DNA of 64,000 nt from Cellvibrio sp. KY-YJ-3 (lineage in GTDB: Bacteria; Pseudomonadota; Gammaproteobacteria; Pseudomonadales; Cellvibrionaceae), in contig NZ_CP031727.1 of NCBI RefSeq assembly GCF_008806955.1, positions 248,001 to 312,000 on the forward strand. Direction: 5' to 3'. Both the position numbers and the translations under genes were made by a program. A model generated the notes under the pieces. That model had not been told where the DNA came from. It ran no database searches and worked only from the letters and a program-made list of their open reading frames with translations. This document shows, piece by piece, positions 42,955-52,859 of this stretch (its first letter is position 1; the number at the start of each line of letters is the position of its first letter).

Positions 42955-43437
42955 TTAGGAATTTAAATTCAATTGCAATTTATTCAAAATTTTAGAGGCA
43001 CCACTTACAGTACTTTGACCTGTAGATATCAAATTAAAGCCACATTTCTCATAAAGTCTGCATGCCGAAACATTGTCAGACGAAACCTCAAGGAAAATAG
43101 AACTCTGGTTTAATTCTTTGGCATGCTTAATAACTCTATTAACGAGTAATTGAGCGACACCAAGCCCTCTTTGGCTAGGCGAAACCCACATTGATATTAA
43201 TTCATATTGCCCAGTCTTATGAAAACCACCAATAACTCCAACTGACTGCGAGTCGATTTTTGCAATAAAAAAATTGCACCCTTCGCGACCAGATGCTCTG
43301 GCCCTCCATTCTGACTCACTAAAATTTAACGCAGCTTCATACGAAGCCGAAAACGCGTCAGGCGATTCTTTTAAAGAAGCTAAACGAATAGCTTTTAGCT
43401 CTTCCCAATTAGTTTCACCAACCGATATTATTTCCAT
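42955..43437 (-). CDS. GNAT-family N-acetyltransferase
   Basis: 160-residue acetyltransferase. The acetyl-CoA-binding motif A is clear in ELISMWVSPSQRGLGVAQLL (Q/RxxGxG/A pattern), followed by the motif B region IFLEVSSDNVSACRLYEKCG and FNLISTGQ. The N-terminal half has FSASYEAALNFSESEWRARA, common in the group of GNATs that act on small molecules. The substrate is unknown. The gene is AT-rich and flanked by over 200 bases of apparently empty sequence on each side, consistent with separate acquisition. Confidence 0.87.
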   Translation of the reverse strand: MEIISVGETNWEELKAIRLASLKESPDAFSASYEAALNFSESEWRARASGREGCNFFIAKIDSQSVGVIGGFHKTGQYELISMWVSPSQRGLGVAQLLVNRVIKHAKELNQSSIFLEVSSDNVSACRLYEKCGFNLISTGQSTVSGASKILNKLQLNLNS

Positions 43438-43662
43438 ACTGCTTCTCCCTAATACCGACGTAAGGCGCGCGTGATAGGAGCGTCACCTTTAATGCATTTT
43501 TAAATTTTTCTGTTAACAAGTGGATTTCTCATTTGAACAGTGAGCTTATCTCGATGCCCGACGTAAACTCCATACATCTAAAATCCCTACTGGAGATTGA
43601 GTGGTAGCATCCCCCCCATATATCACTTTAGTACAGGGGCCTGCAGAAAACTAACCAAACAC

Positions 43663-44271
43663 TCACAATTGGGAAATAGCAGCAGCAAGGTTTTCTCTTG
43701 CCCGATGCTCTAACAGATCATAAAAATAGGCATGATGATAGATCCTATGCCTATCCAAAAATGCTTGCAGAATTTCTTTACGTTTGCTTTTAAAAATGAA
43801 TGAGGGAACCCACTGGTATTCATTTCGTACATTAACTTCAAATACTTGATAAATATTTTCAGGCGCACCCAGTATTGCCAAATCAATATCGACTACTAAT
43901 CTCTCATCATTGCCAACTAGTTCGGTCGAATGACAGGTTGCCATAATCAACTTATGAACTCGTTGAATAATCTCATCAGCAATACTATTGTCGGCAAGAA
44001 ATTTCGCACACCAATTGGCACTATCCAATTCATTAGTAGATGACAATGGTTTATAAATCGCATCGTGAAACCACAAAGCCAGTTCAACTTCCGCAGGATA
44101 TTCAGCAAAACATTGCACGGCATCAAAGTGTTGAAGACAGGCATTGATATGAGTATCACTGTGATAATGGCGATGTTTTTCGGTGTATGCGCGGATGAGT
44201 TCAGCATAGGTTGTTTGGTTATCCGTTAATCCAAACTGACGCATTAATCTAGTCCAGCGATGCAAGTCCAT
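43663..44271 (-). CDS. HD-domain metal-dependent phosphohydrolase
   Basis: 202-residue cytoplasmic protein of the HD superfamily (group annotated as predicted metal-dependent phosphohydrolase). The metal ligands are visible: His in KHRHYHSDTHINACL, the HD pair in ELALWFHDAIY, the histidine in MATCHS and a late aspartate in VVDIDLAILG. The C-terminal region YHHAYFYDLLEHRARENLAA is characteristic of the group. The start ATG shares its A with the upstream stop (TAATG), so translation is coupled to the preceding gene. The substrate is not known. Confidence 0.85.
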   Translation of the reverse strand: MDLHRWTRLMRQFGLTDNQTTYAELIRAYTEKHRHYHSDTHINACLQHFDAVQCFAEYPAEVELALWFHDAIYKPLSSTNELDSANWCAKFLADNSIADEIIQRVHKLIMATCHSTELVGNDERLVVDIDLAILGAPENIYQVFEVNVRNEYQWVPSFIFKSKRKEILQAFLDRHRIYHHAYFYDLLEHRARENLAAAISQL

Positions 44272-44648
44272 TATTGCAACCTCGGGGCATCATCTTTCCG
44301 CAATCCTAAAGCTTGGACCACATTTTTCCCTGCCAGAACCAAATATAGCCAGGCTTTTTTCCATCGACTCCCAAGCAAAACAATATGCACATGCCAACCT
44401 TTTTCTCGCCGTGAACTGTAACCGCTATACAACACAGTAAATGCCTCAGCATCACCCAATACATCAAATGCTAATTTTTGTGCGTAGCTGGTGCCAATAT
44501 TTAACATTTCCGTGATTTCGGTAGCAATGGGTTGCCCTTGGGTTTTGGGAAACGCCAGTACGTAGTAATTAGGAATAAGATCGTTGTTAATTGGATGCAG
44601 CGTGCATTTATTGCCGGATGCAAGCTGAAATTCGCGCTCAGTATCCAT
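44271..44648 (-). CDS. Hypothetical protein coupled to the HD phosphohydrolase
   Basis: I do not recognise this family. From the ATG at 44648, with GAAAGA 6 bases upstream, the product is 125 residues; the open frame reaches 44801, but the added 51 residues look unlike a protein N-terminus. Visible features are YYVLAFPKTQGQPIATEITE, a run of aromatic and small residues SGYSSRREKGWHVHIVLLGS, and a basic C-terminus. GWHVHI could place histidines at an active site, but no fold can be named. The stop overlaps the HD gene start by one base. Confidence 0.55.
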   Translation of the reverse strand: MDTEREFQLASGNKCTLHPINNDLIPNYYVLAFPKTQGQPIATEITEMLNIGTSYAQKLAFDVLGDAEAFTVLYSGYSSRREKGWHVHIVLLGSRWKKAWLYLVLAGKNVVQALGLRKDDAPRLQ

Positions 44649-44812
44649 AGATATCTTTCGCACTATGACAAATGAGTACAACAGAGTAACTTGAAGGAGA
44701 TTGAAGATGAATTGCACGTATGGATGGTCATAGGCTACCTTGAACTCGTCATAAGCGGAATCTCTTCGCAAAGTATGCTCAGGACAAGACAACCTCGTCA
44801 ATCAGTAAAACA

Positions 44813-46144
44813 CTAACTTCCCAAGCCCAACCAACGGTTAATGCCGTCGATGCGACGCAGCAATAGAAACTCAAGGATTAATAATAGAACGAGGGAGATC
44901 GCCAATAACGGCAGAAAAATTGCCAAACCAAGTGTGATTGCCGCTACTGTAAAACCAACACGGGCGGGCATCGGTGGTGGTGCGCCCAATGCTGATTCGG
45001 GTTTGCGTTTGCGCCATAAAATAAAACCGCTAACGCTGATGAGTATTAAGCCTGCGCAGGTGAGTAAACCTAACACTAAATTAAACCAGCCAAATAAATA
45101 ACCTTCATGCGCTGCCACGCCGATACCGATGGCGCGATCCAGTAATTTTTTCTGTGCAAAATCGCTGCGCTTTTCAATGCTGCCATCGCCATTGATCCAT
45201 ACATCCGCACGCTGGGGGCGATTGGGGGTTTGGGATGAAGCCTTCCAACTGATGTGATGCCCATTGTGGTTATGATTAGTGGCAATACTGAGTTCAACTG
45301 GTGCAGGTAGATTTAACTGCTGGGCTGCGTGCAAAACTTCCGGCGTTAAATTAAAAACATCGCTCGCTTGTGCGCGCCAGGTTTGATGCTCTTGATGACG
45401 ACCTTGGCTCCAATCCTGCTGCTGTTCCTCTTGTGCAACTTGGGAGAAATCAATTGCGCGCACTTCTTTTAATGCGCTGCCCCAGACCAAGGCCCAGGGT
45501 AAACCGGTGATTAACAAAAATAGTGCCAGTGCAGAAATCCAAATACCGGTGACGGCGTGGATATCGCGCCAAAATGTTCTGCTACCCTCGCGCAGGCGCG
45601 GATAAATAACACCTGCCATGCCGCGTGTATTGCGCGGCCACCATAAATACAAACCGGTGACGATTAGTACAATCGCCCAACAGGCCGCCAGCTCTACCAA
45701 TATTGAACCGACATTACCGAGCAACAATTCGCCGTGAATGGTTTTGACGATATTCATTAACTGATCGTCAGTCCGTTCTTTTGCAAGCACAGCACCGGTG
45801 TAGGGATTTACGAATACCATCCAGTTGGTATCCGCCTGCACTTTAACTAGCACGGCTTCATCGGCGGATTGTGGCAGGCGATAACTTAATAATTTTCCGT
45901 CTTCGACGACTGCCAGCGCCGCAGTGATTTGATCGTTAGGTGCGAGTGCCTCGCCCGTTACTTGCAGGCCACGATAGTCACGCTCTTGCCAGTGTTCGTA
46001 ATAGGGTTTGAATAAATAAATCGCGCCGGTGAGCGATAATAAAATCACAAACGGAATAGCAAAAATTCCGGCATAAAAATGCCAGCGCCAAATGGTGCGA
46101 TAGAGGGCTTTTTGATTATTGCTTGTTTGAATTAATGCATTCAT
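44813..46144 (-). CDS. PepSY-associated transmembrane protein (putative iron-siderophore reductase type)
   Basis: 443-residue inner-membrane protein with four long helices and large periplasmic loops. The first helix is preceded by YRTIWRWHFYAGIFAIPFVI. The second pair has LMNIVKTIHGELLLGNVGSI and FWRDIHAVTGIWISALALFL, with helix-proximal histidines that could coordinate heme. A PepSY domain lies at about 60-130. This type is regularly found beside TonB-dependent receptors and is thought to reduce imported iron complexes. Here the receptor gene lies upstream on the same strand, 163 bases away, with a large hairpin in the gap. Confidence 0.82.
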   Translation of the reverse strand: MNALIQTSNNQKALYRTIWRWHFYAGIFAIPFVILLSLTGAIYLFKPYYEHWQERDYRGLQVTGEALAPNDQITAALAVVEDGKLLSYRLPQSADEAVLVKVQADTNWMVFVNPYTGAVLAKERTDDQLMNIVKTIHGELLLGNVGSILVELAACWAIVLIVTGLYLWWPRNTRGMAGVIYPRLREGSRTFWRDIHAVTGIWISALALFLLITGLPWALVWGSALKEVRAIDFSQVAQEEQQQDWSQGRHQEHQTWRAQASDVFNLTPEVLHAAQQLNLPAPVELSIATNHNHNGHHISWKASSQTPNRPQRADVWINGDGSIEKRSDFAQKKLLDRAIGIGVAAHEGYLFGWFNLVLGLLTCAGLILISVSGFILWRKRKPESALGAPPPMPARVGFTVAAITLGLAIFLPLLAISLVLLLILEFLLLRRIDGINRWLGLGS

Positions 46145-46168
46145 ATTTTGCGGCTCTTCGAATTCGTC

Positions 46169-46270
46169 TTCTGTGCCGGGTGCTCATTTCAAAAACGCAT
46201 GCATACCTCCCTGTAGCTCCGTTACGGCATCCATACCTTTACGGTTTTGAAATAAAATCCCGGCACAGAA
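46169..46270. repeat. Large two-part hairpin between the TonB receptor and PepSY genes
   Basis: TTCTGTGCCGGG (46169-46180) pairs perfectly with CCCGGCACAGAA (46259-46270). After a symmetrical 5-base internal loop ATTTCAAAA (46186-46194) pairs with TTTTGAAAT (46245-46253). The 50-base apical loop is not matched. The symmetry suggests a mobile or dispersed repeat unit or a regulatory RNA; no T tract adjoins it. Confidence 0.6.
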
Positions 46271-46307
46271 AACTCACAGCGGAGGAATTTTTACCACTAT
46301 TTATAAG

Positions 46308-48644
46308 TTATAAGTCATAAGAAAGACTTAAATAAAGTGTGCGCCCTGGCCATGGGTGTGCCACATAACTTTGCTCATCGGTGAGGTTATCCACACCGAA
46401 ACCGACTTCAATTTGCTCGCTGAAATCATATGTGGTTTTTACGCCCACACGGGTGTAGCCATCTTGTGCCCCCATCACGCCTTCGGCGATGTCGTCGTTT
46501 TGCAGGCGACCAAAACTTTTATCAGCATATTGCACATTACCACTGAGATCCCACTTGTCATTCACGTGATAGGTAAGCAATAAGTTGCTGCGCCAGCGTG
46601 GCATGCGTGGGTAGTCATTGCCTTCAATGCTGGTGGTTGGGTTAGGGCCTTCGGCGGTGCTGTTATCTTCAATCACTGATTTGGTATAGGTGACATTAAA
46701 TCGCGCATCCAACTCGGGTACCAACAAGCCGGAATAATTAAGGATCAATTCAACACCATCGCTTTGCACTTCATCGACGGCAGAAAAAGTGGTTACCAGC
46801 GTGGAGAAATTGCTTTGCGATTCAATTGCATCCTCTATGGTTTCGCTAAATAAATTAATACGCGCGTAGCCACCATCAAATTGTTTTTCCAACATCACAT
46901 TGTGATGTACACCATTTTCCGGTTTTAAATCCGGGCGCGACACAGTAGAACCGGAATAGGATTGGCTTTGGGAAAATAGCTCTTCCACAATTGGAAAGCG
47001 ATAGGCGCGCGCGGCGAAATAACGCACCAGCCATTCATCGGCAGGAACGAAGCCGAGTGAAAATTTTGGTGAGAGTTGATTGCGTTTTGCATCTTCCACA
47101 TCGACTAATTTAAAAGCGGAGCTGATGGGATTGTTGCGGCTGAAATAACCGTTTTTACTTTGCCATTGTTCGTAACGGCCACCCAAGGCTAAATCCCAAC
47201 GCGCGCCAATATCCCAATTTAATTGCACAAACGCAGCATCGATACTGGTCTCACCACCACTGCGGCTGGTATAACCGGCGTTGTCGCCCTGCAGCCAATT
47301 GCTGGAATTGTATTGGTCCAGATTGAGGCGATAGCCTTCATGGCGCACGCCGCCCAGCCATTGCATGCCTTCCAATCCCACATCATCCAGCACCAATTTC
47401 ACATCGAGTGTCTGCCAACCGGTATCGTCATAATCCGCCGTTAAGCCGGTGTTATTAAAGAGAGGATCTTGCGGGTTGCGACTGGAGCTAATGCTATTGT
47501 CTTTGAGAATACGGAAATCGCTGAGATTGGTTTCCACACGCAATTGATCATTCAATTTTCCTTTTACGCGCAGGCCGGTCGATAAACTTTTACGTTCCAA
47601 CTCACTATTACCCAAGCGCCCGGCAGCGATACTCATGCCGATGCCGTCCTGCACAAAATTTCCCGCCCAGGCTGTGCTGCCATCGACATTGCGCAAATAG
47701 CTGTTGGCGGCATCGCGCAAGGTAGTGCGATCCTCATAGGCAAGGTTGAGCAATGCTGACCAGTCGTCGCTAAAGTCGTAACCTAATTTGATTTTAAAAT
47801 TATCAGTTCGCGCTTGTTCAACGCCGGTATCGCCGTAGTAGTAAGCGGGCTTACCATAGACATCGCGCTGCACAATGGCGCCGGTGACCGTTGCGGCGCC
47901 GCTAGCGGGTGTTGCGCGATAGTCATAATAAAACGACTGGGGTTGGCTTTCGTTTTCGAGATGGTTGTAAGAAAAATAAACGCTCAAGTCGCCAATTTTG
48001 TCGCCGTAGGAGAAAAACGTTTTGGTGCCGGTTAAACGATCCGAAAAACCGTAGGCGGAGAAGTCTTGCGAGAAATAATCCAGGTCCACATGCACTTTGC
48101 GTGTTTGCGGCAAGGCGGTTTCAATCAGCACTACACCGCCCATGGAGTTACCGCTGTACTCGGCAGAAAAAGGCCCGTAGAGAATTTCCACCTGTGCAAT
48201 TTCATTCGCACTCACCATGGTCCAACGCGGCGCGCCACTCCAACGGGTTTGCAGCAAATAATGCAGCGGCACGCCGTCGGCAAATACCATGGAGCGCGGA
48301 GTGGCAAACATATTGGAACCGCGCAGGCCAAGGGTGCCGTTGGAATCGCCAATATAGCGTTTGCGAATCACCAGGCTGGGTTCGTATTTCACCAAGTCCT
48401 CAGTGGTGGTCGCATTGATGCTGACCATATCTTCCTGCGTCAGCACACTGGTGGGATTGATATAACCGGCGTGACTCGCATCGCGTGCATCCCCCCAGAC
48501 TTTTACCTCCTCAACCGGCTGCGGATTTTTAGTGTGCTTTTTTTTCAACACCTGTTCATGTGCCTGCGCAACGCTGGTCATACCCATACTCAGCACACCA
48601 GCACCCGCCAGCACAAGCGCCAACAACCGTCTCACTAGTCTCAC
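46308..48644 (-). CDS. TonB-dependent outer membrane receptor
   Basis: 778-residue outer membrane transporter. The signal peptide ends at SVAQA. The plug domain (about 60-175) shows TTTEDLVKYEPSLVIRKRYI, LGLRGSNMF and the late VEILYGPFSAEYSGNSMGGV, as in siderophore and vitamin receptors. The remainder is a 22-strand barrel with alternating aromatic residues, ending GRTLYLSLSYDL rather than in the usual Phe. The YFAARAYRFPIVEEL and LTDEQSYVAHPWPGR phrases are family-typical. With the downstream PepSY protein it probably handles an iron complex. The substrate cannot be named, and no Fur box was identified with confidence. Confidence 0.9.
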   Translation of the reverse strand: MRLVRRLLALVLAGAGVLSMGMTSVAQAHEQVLKKKHTKNPQPVEEVKVWGDARDASHAGYINPTSVLTQEDMVSINATTTEDLVKYEPSLVIRKRYIGDSNGTLGLRGSNMFATPRSMVFADGVPLHYLLQTRWSGAPRWTMVSANEIAQVEILYGPFSAEYSGNSMGGVVLIETALPQTRKVHVDLDYFSQDFSAYGFSDRLTGTKTFFSYGDKIGDLSVYFSYNHLENESQPQSFYYDYRATPASGAATVTGAIVQRDVYGKPAYYYGDTGVEQARTDNFKIKLGYDFSDDWSALLNLAYEDRTTLRDAANSYLRNVDGSTAWAGNFVQDGIGMSIAAGRLGNSELERKSLSTGLRVKGKLNDQLRVETNLSDFRILKDNSISSSRNPQDPLFNNTGLTADYDDTGWQTLDVKLVLDDVGLEGMQWLGGVRHEGYRLNLDQYNSSNWLQGDNAGYTSRSGGETSIDAAFVQLNWDIGARWDLALGGRYEQWQSKNGYFSRNNPISSAFKLVDVEDAKRNQLSPKFSLGFVPADEWLVRYFAARAYRFPIVEELFSQSQSYSGSTVSRPDLKPENGVHHNVMLEKQFDGGYARINLFSETIEDAIESQSNFSTLVTTFSAVDEVQSDGVELILNYSGLLVPELDARFNVTYTKSVIEDNSTAEGPNPTTSIEGNDYPRMPRWRSNLLLTYHVNDKWDLSGNVQYADKSFGRLQNDDIAEGVMGAQDGYTRVGVKTTYDFSEQIEVGFGVDNLTDEQSYVAHPWPGRTLYLSLSYDL

Positions 48645-48763
48645 CCACCCTACTTTTTAATGGTTTTTTCTGAGGAGCAGAGTAGGCAGTTTGCAGCGCG
48701 ACGAACAGTGACAAATTGTCGCAGGGGCGAGACCAGGGAGGCGGGTAAAATAGGATTTTCGTC

Positions 48764-48783
48764 ATACCTGCGAACGCAGGTAT
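48764..48783. repeat. REP-like palindrome upstream of the TonB receptor gene
   Basis: ATACCTGCG-AA-CGCAGGTAT is a perfect 9-bp stem embedded in CGTCATACCTGCGAACG. The CGTCAT...ATCCA frame resembles widespread extragenic palindromes of the form CGTCATTCCCGCG...CGGGAATCCA. It lies between the receptor and symporter genes. Confidence 0.6.
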
Positions 48784-48805
48784 CCATAAAGATCAATAGC
48801 GAAGA

Positions 48806-50215
48806 TCAGCGGCGCTTAATGAGGGATACCAGGCCATAAACCAACAGTGAAACCAGCAGCGCCGGTAAACCCAAATATAAATCGCCACCGATACCACACC
48901 AATGCAAAACCAGTACCGTGCCGCAGCCAAGACCCATCAGCCATAGCGCCATAGTTTGCGACAAGGTTTTACCAAGACAGAGCAATAAAATAAGCGGCAC
49001 AAATGCTGCCGAGAGCATCGCCCAGGACAACACTACTAACGCAAAAACCGATTGTTGATTCAGCAGCGCCCACGCGAGTGCAGCACAGGTTGCCAAGAGT
49101 GTGGCGATTTTTATACCGATGATATTGGTGCTACTGCGCGACGCAAACAGACGCGGCGCCAAGTCTTGCGAGATAAATGATGAACAACTCAGCAGCAATG
49201 AATCCGCCGTAGAAATTGTGGCCGCAAATATTCCCGCGAGCACCAAGCCGACCAGCAGTGGCGGCAATAATTCCACCGCCATTTGCGGCAGCGCCAACTC
49301 GGCATCAAAGTTTGCTGACTCAGGTAAATAAATTCGTGCGAGCATCCCCACGGCGGTCGCCATGCAATAAAACACTACAAACCAGGCGTAATACCACAGG
49401 CGGGTTTGCACAAAATTCTGCGCGGCATTGAGCGTAATAAAACGCACCATAATGTGCGGTTGGGCGATAACCGAAAAACCGGCAAGCAGCCAGCCAATAA
49501 AAAATATACCCACTCCTGCCGCGCCGGGTAATACCACCGATGCAGGCGCGAACGAAAGAAAACCGGGAATATCATTCATGGCGGCAACGCTGGCCGATAC
49601 GCCACCCAGCGCTTGCACCGCGGTAAATAACATTAACCCCATGGCAACAATCATCACAATTGATTGCGCCGCATCGGTCCAGATAGATGCGCGAATACCA
49701 CCAGCAATGCAATAAAGCATCACCAAACACGCGCCGATTACCGCCCCCAACCACGCGGGCCAATTAAGCAAAACCTGTAATGCTTTACTGCCCGCGACCA
49801 GTTGCGCACCGGCATAGGACAATAAAAACACCAGCGCAATCAGTGCCGCAATTACCCGAAAACCGCGCCCCGAAAAACCAGCCCAGCGCGTCAGTGCACC
49901 AATATAACTGGTTTCGCCGTTATTAAATGCCTGCGCGCGCAAGCGCTGATGAACCCAGAGCGACGCGAGAAAATCCCCAAGAATCCAACCGATCATTAAT
50001 AAACTGGCCGACAAACCAACGGCGTAGGTATAACCGATCACCCCGATAAACATATAGCCGCTGTTATTCGTGGCCACCGCCGACAAACCCACCAACCAGG
50101 GCGGCACACTGTGACTGGCGAGATAATAATCCTGCGCATTATTTTTACGCACGCGCGCTGAGGCTAAACCAATAACCAGAAAAAGTACGAGGCAAACAAT
50201 AAAACTGATCAGCAT
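48806..50215 (-). CDS. Sodium:solute symporter (SSS family) in the ectoine operon
   Basis: 469-residue inner-membrane protein with about 13 helices. The SSS fold shows the early conserved stretch VRKNNAQDYYLASHSVPPWL followed by GLSAVATNNSGYMFIG, and later FAATISTADSLLLSCSSFIS, whose serines commonly form the sodium site. Members import proline, betaines, ectoine or other solutes. The gene starts 15 bases after the TPR gene and is the last of the ectABC-TPR-SSS block, which makes osmolyte uptake the most attractive idea. The substrate is inferred from the neighbours only. Confidence 0.85.
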   Translation of the reverse strand: MLISFIVCLVLFLVIGLASARVRKNNAQDYYLASHSVPPWLVGLSAVATNNSGYMFIGVIGYTYAVGLSASLLMIGWILGDFLASLWVHQRLRAQAFNNGETSYIGALTRWAGFSGRGFRVIAALIALVFLLSYAGAQLVAGSKALQVLLNWPAWLGAVIGACLVMLYCIAGGIRASIWTDAAQSIVMIVAMGLMLFTAVQALGGVSASVAAMNDIPGFLSFAPASVVLPGAAGVGIFFIGWLLAGFSVIAQPHIMVRFITLNAAQNFVQTRLWYYAWFVVFYCMATAVGMLARIYLPESANFDAELALPQMAVELLPPLLVGLVLAGIFAATISTADSLLLSCSSFISQDLAPRLFASRSSTNIIGIKIATLLATCAALAWALLNQQSVFALVVLSWAMLSAAFVPLILLLCLGKTLSQTMALWLMGLGCGTVLVLHWCGIGGDLYLGLPALLVSLLVYGLVSLIKRR

Positions 50216-50230
50216 AACAAGGCCCGGATT

Positions 50231-51157
50231 TTAGACGGTGCTATGGGCATCAAGCAGCAACTGCTCAAACGCGGGCAAATGGTGGAGTGGTTCTAACGCG
50301 GGGTCTTTGGCGAAATCATCCAAACGCGCATCGCCATTGACAAGCGCTTTGGTTAAGAAATTAATTGCATCATCAAAATGGGAAAGCGCCGCATGAGCGC
50401 AGGCCAACTGATAAAACGCATGTGCATTGGACGCATCCAGCTGCAGCGCGTTTTGACACAAATTAATCGCCCACTGGGGCTCATTGGATTCCAGTGCAGC
50501 ATCGGCTTTATAAGTGAGCGCTTCACAATCGCGCGGGTTAAGTGCCAGGATTTGATCATAAACCGCAATTTTATTGGCGGGCGCCGACTCTTGTGCAGCG
50601 CGCAACCAGAGCGCGTGAATTTCTTTGGTGCGCTCAATGGCCTCGCGGTTTTCATCAATGTAGGTGGATTTTTCCCGCAGCTGCTGTTCAATTTCACGCA
50701 GCCGGTCTTCATAAGCACCAATTAATTTGCGCAGTTCTTTATCGGCAAGAGTGCCCATTTTTTCTTTCATTTCGCGGATGGATGTCCAACCCACAATCAC
50801 CAATACCGAACTTACCGCGGCGATAATGTAGAAAAAATTGGAGACGGTATTGGTGGCATAACTCACGCTGCGGTCAACCGCTTCAATTTGGCGATCGGTA
50901 ATTTGCTGGATAAATTCCACGCGCTGCGCGGCCATGTCGGTACGCAGGGATTTTAATTCATCCAAAATATAACGCTCGGTAAACGCACTGTAGAGCGGTG
51001 CGTCCAGCTGCTCTACAGTTTGTTGTGCCTGCTCTGCCGCTGCGCTGGCCTTTTTTTCCGGTAAACTTTGCGCCTGAATACCCGCCGCAAATAACAGCGG
51101 CAGGAGCACAATTAGCAGCAGAATAAAGGCGCGCTTAAACGCGGAGTCTTGCTTCAT
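50231..51157 (-). CDS. Membrane-anchored coiled-coil TPR protein coupled to ectC
   Basis: 308-residue protein with an N-terminal signal/anchor ([20 protein letters not shown]), a periplasmic segment (30-105), a second helix at about 107-125 ([17 protein letters not shown]), a charged coiled coil (126-180) and about three TPR-like repeats (190-290: [20 protein letters not shown] and [20 protein letters not shown]). The TPR part should lie in the cytoplasm. The start ATG overlaps the ectC stop by 4 bases, so it is translated with ectoine synthase. I know of no such member in standard ect clusters. A scaffold or sensor role is possible. Confidence 0.75.
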   Translation of the reverse strand: MKQDSAFKRAFILLLIVLLPLLFAAGIQAQSLPEKKASAAAEQAQQTVEQLDAPLYSAFTERYILDELKSLRTDMAAQRVEFIQQITDRQIEAVDRSVSYATNTVSNFFYIIAAVSSVLVIVGWTSIREMKEKMGTLADKELRKLIGAYEDRLREIEQQLREKSTYIDENREAIERTKEIHALWLRAAQESAPANKIAVYDQILALNPRDCEALTYKADAALESNEPQWAINLCQNALQLDASNAHAFYQLACAHAALSHFDDAINFLTKALVNGDARLDDFAKDPALEPLHHLPAFEQLLLDAHSTV

Positions 51158-51549
51158 ACAATCACTTCCGCCGCTAGCGCATAGGCACCTTCGGCATTGT
51201 GCACTTCGCGCCCCATCAGCGGCGGGTTAAACACACAGGCTAATTCCATTTCTTCAAACGCACGTAGAATATGTTTGTCGTGTTTATCCAGAATATAAAT
51301 AGTGCCCGGTTCTATAGTGTGAATAGCGCCGCTGGCGACATCTTTTATTTCACCAAAACCACTGATGCAATACACAGATTCAATATGGTTTTGGTAGTGC
51401 ATGGGCAGCACCGCGTCTTTAAAAATACGGGTGATATGAAATGAAAAACCGGCGCCATCACTTTTTAACAGTAGGCGATTACTTTCCCAACCCTCTGCAT
51501 TAATGGTGCGCCCTTGCAGTTTTGCCTCGGATAATTTTCTAACAATCAT
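51154..51549 (-). CDS. ectC: L-ectoine synthase
   Basis: 131-residue cupin that cyclises N-gamma-acetyl-diaminobutyrate to ectoine. The start [20 protein letters not shown] and the cupin motif [20 protein letters not shown] are characteristic, as are [20 protein letters not shown] and [11 protein letters not shown], which supply metal and substrate ligands. AGAGG precedes the ATG. It lies 35 bases after ectB and overlaps the TPR gene by 4 bases. The length is normal for the family. Confidence 0.96.
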   Translation of the reverse strand: MIVRKLSEAKLQGRTINAEGWESNRLLLKSDGAGFSFHITRIFKDAVLPMHYQNHIESVYCISGFGEIKDVASGAIHTIEPGTIYILDKHDKHILRAFEEMELACVFNPPLMGREVHNAEGAYALAAEVIV

Positions 51550-51584
51550 AGATACCTCTCTATTTTTTAATCAGGCCAAAAGAC

Positions 51585-52859
51585 TTATGCCGTTTTACGC
51601 GCGACATATTCACTCATGGTGGCCGCAAAACTTAGCTCAAGAATTTTCAAGCCTTTGCGCAGATCTTCCTCACCAATCGTGAGCGGACAAAACACTTTTA
51701 CTACCTGCCCCTGATTACCGGCTGTTTCAATCACCAGACCGCGTTCAAATGCATGGCGACAAATCGAATCGGCAATAGCACCGCTGGCGCATTCAATACC
51801 CTGCATCAAACCGCGCCCTTTCACGCGCAGGGTGAGCGGCTGGAATGCATCGAGCATGGCTTTTAATTGCTGCTGTACGATGAGGGATTTCTGCGCAATT
51901 TCCTGCGCAAAATGTTGGTCGCGCCAATAGGTTTCGAGCGCCGCTGTCGCGGTGATAAAGGCATGGTTATTACCGCGAAAGGTGCCGTTGTGTTCGCCCG
52001 GCAACCAGCGATCCAGCGCGGGGTTTAACAACACAATCGACAAGGGCAAACCAAAACCGCTGAGGGATTTTGACAAAGTGACAATATCTGGCTTAATGCC
52101 GCTGCTTTCAAAACTAAAGAAGCTGCCGGTGCGGCCGCAGCCTGCTTGAATGTCGTCGACAATTAATAACATGTCGTGTTTGCGACACAATTTTTGCAAA
52201 CCCTGCAACCAGGAATCGGCCGCAACATTTAAACCGCCTTCACCTTGCACCACTTCAATAATCACAGCGGCGGGAATATCCACACCACTGGAAGGGTCAG
52301 ACAATAATTTGTCCATCATTTTGAGGGTGTCGGCATCGCGACCGTGATAACCACAAAAGGGCATGCGCTCAATATTGTTCAGCGGCACACCCGCACCACC
52401 GCGATGATGTTGATTGCCCGTGGCAGCGACCGCGCCAAGCGAGACACCGTGGAAACCATTGGTAAACGCAATCACACCGCTGCGGCCTTTGACTTTGCGC
52501 GCAATTTTTAATGCCGCTTCAACTGCATTGGCGCCCGTCGGCCCGGTAAATTGCACGCGATATTCCAAACCGCGCGGCGCCAAAATAATATCGCGCAGAC
52601 TGTGCAGAAATTTTGCTTTCGCCTGGGTGTGCATATCCAAGCCATGAGCGATACCGTCTTGCTCGATATAATCCATTAGTGCTTTTTTAAGCAGCGGATT
52701 ATTGTGACCATAATTCAGCGAGCCGGCACCGGCGAGAAAATCGAGATAGGCTTTGCCCTGATCATCAAATAAATAGCTGCCGCGCGCATGGTGAAATACC
52801 ACGGGAAAAGCGCGAGAGTAAGAGCGAACTTCCGATTCCATTTGTTGAAAAATTTTCAT
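51585..52859 (-). CDS. ectB: Diaminobutyrate-2-oxoglutarate transaminase
   Basis: PLP enzyme that converts aspartate semialdehyde to L-2,4-diaminobutyrate, the first ectoine-specific step. From the ATG at 52859 (GAGG 9 bases upstream; another ATG at 52868 is in frame) it has 424 residues. [20 protein letters not shown] is the EctB N-terminus. The PLP-contact phrases are [18 protein letters not shown], the acidic [13 protein letters not shown], and the lysine in [19 protein letters not shown]. It sits between ectA and ectC; a hairpin lies in the 183-base gap behind ectA. Confidence 0.96.
   Translation of the reverse strand: MKIFQQMESEVRSYSRAFPVVFHHARGSYLFDDQGKAYLDFLAGAGSLNYGHNNPLLKKALMDYIEQDGIAHGLDMHTQAKAKFLHSLRDIILAPRGLEYRVQFTGPTGANAVEAALKIARKVKGRSGVIAFTNGFHGVSLGAVAATGNQHHRGGAGVPLNNIERMPFCGYHGRDADTLKMMDKLLSDPSSGVDIPAAVIIEVVQGEGGLNVAADSWLQGLQKLCRKHDMLLIVDDIQAGCGRTGSFFSFESSGIKPDIVTLSKSLSGFGLPLSIVLLNPALDRWLPGEHNGTFRGNNHAFITATAALETYWRDQHFAQEIAQKSLIVQQQLKAMLDAFQPLTLRVKGRGLMQGIECASGAIADSICRHAFERGLVIETAGNQGQVVKVFCPLTIGEEDLRKGLKILELSFAATMSEYVARKTA

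Noticed and set aside
43438-43662. Small gene or recombination site between the GNAT and HD genes
   Set aside because: Contains only scattered short repeats and no reading frame with a ribosome site.
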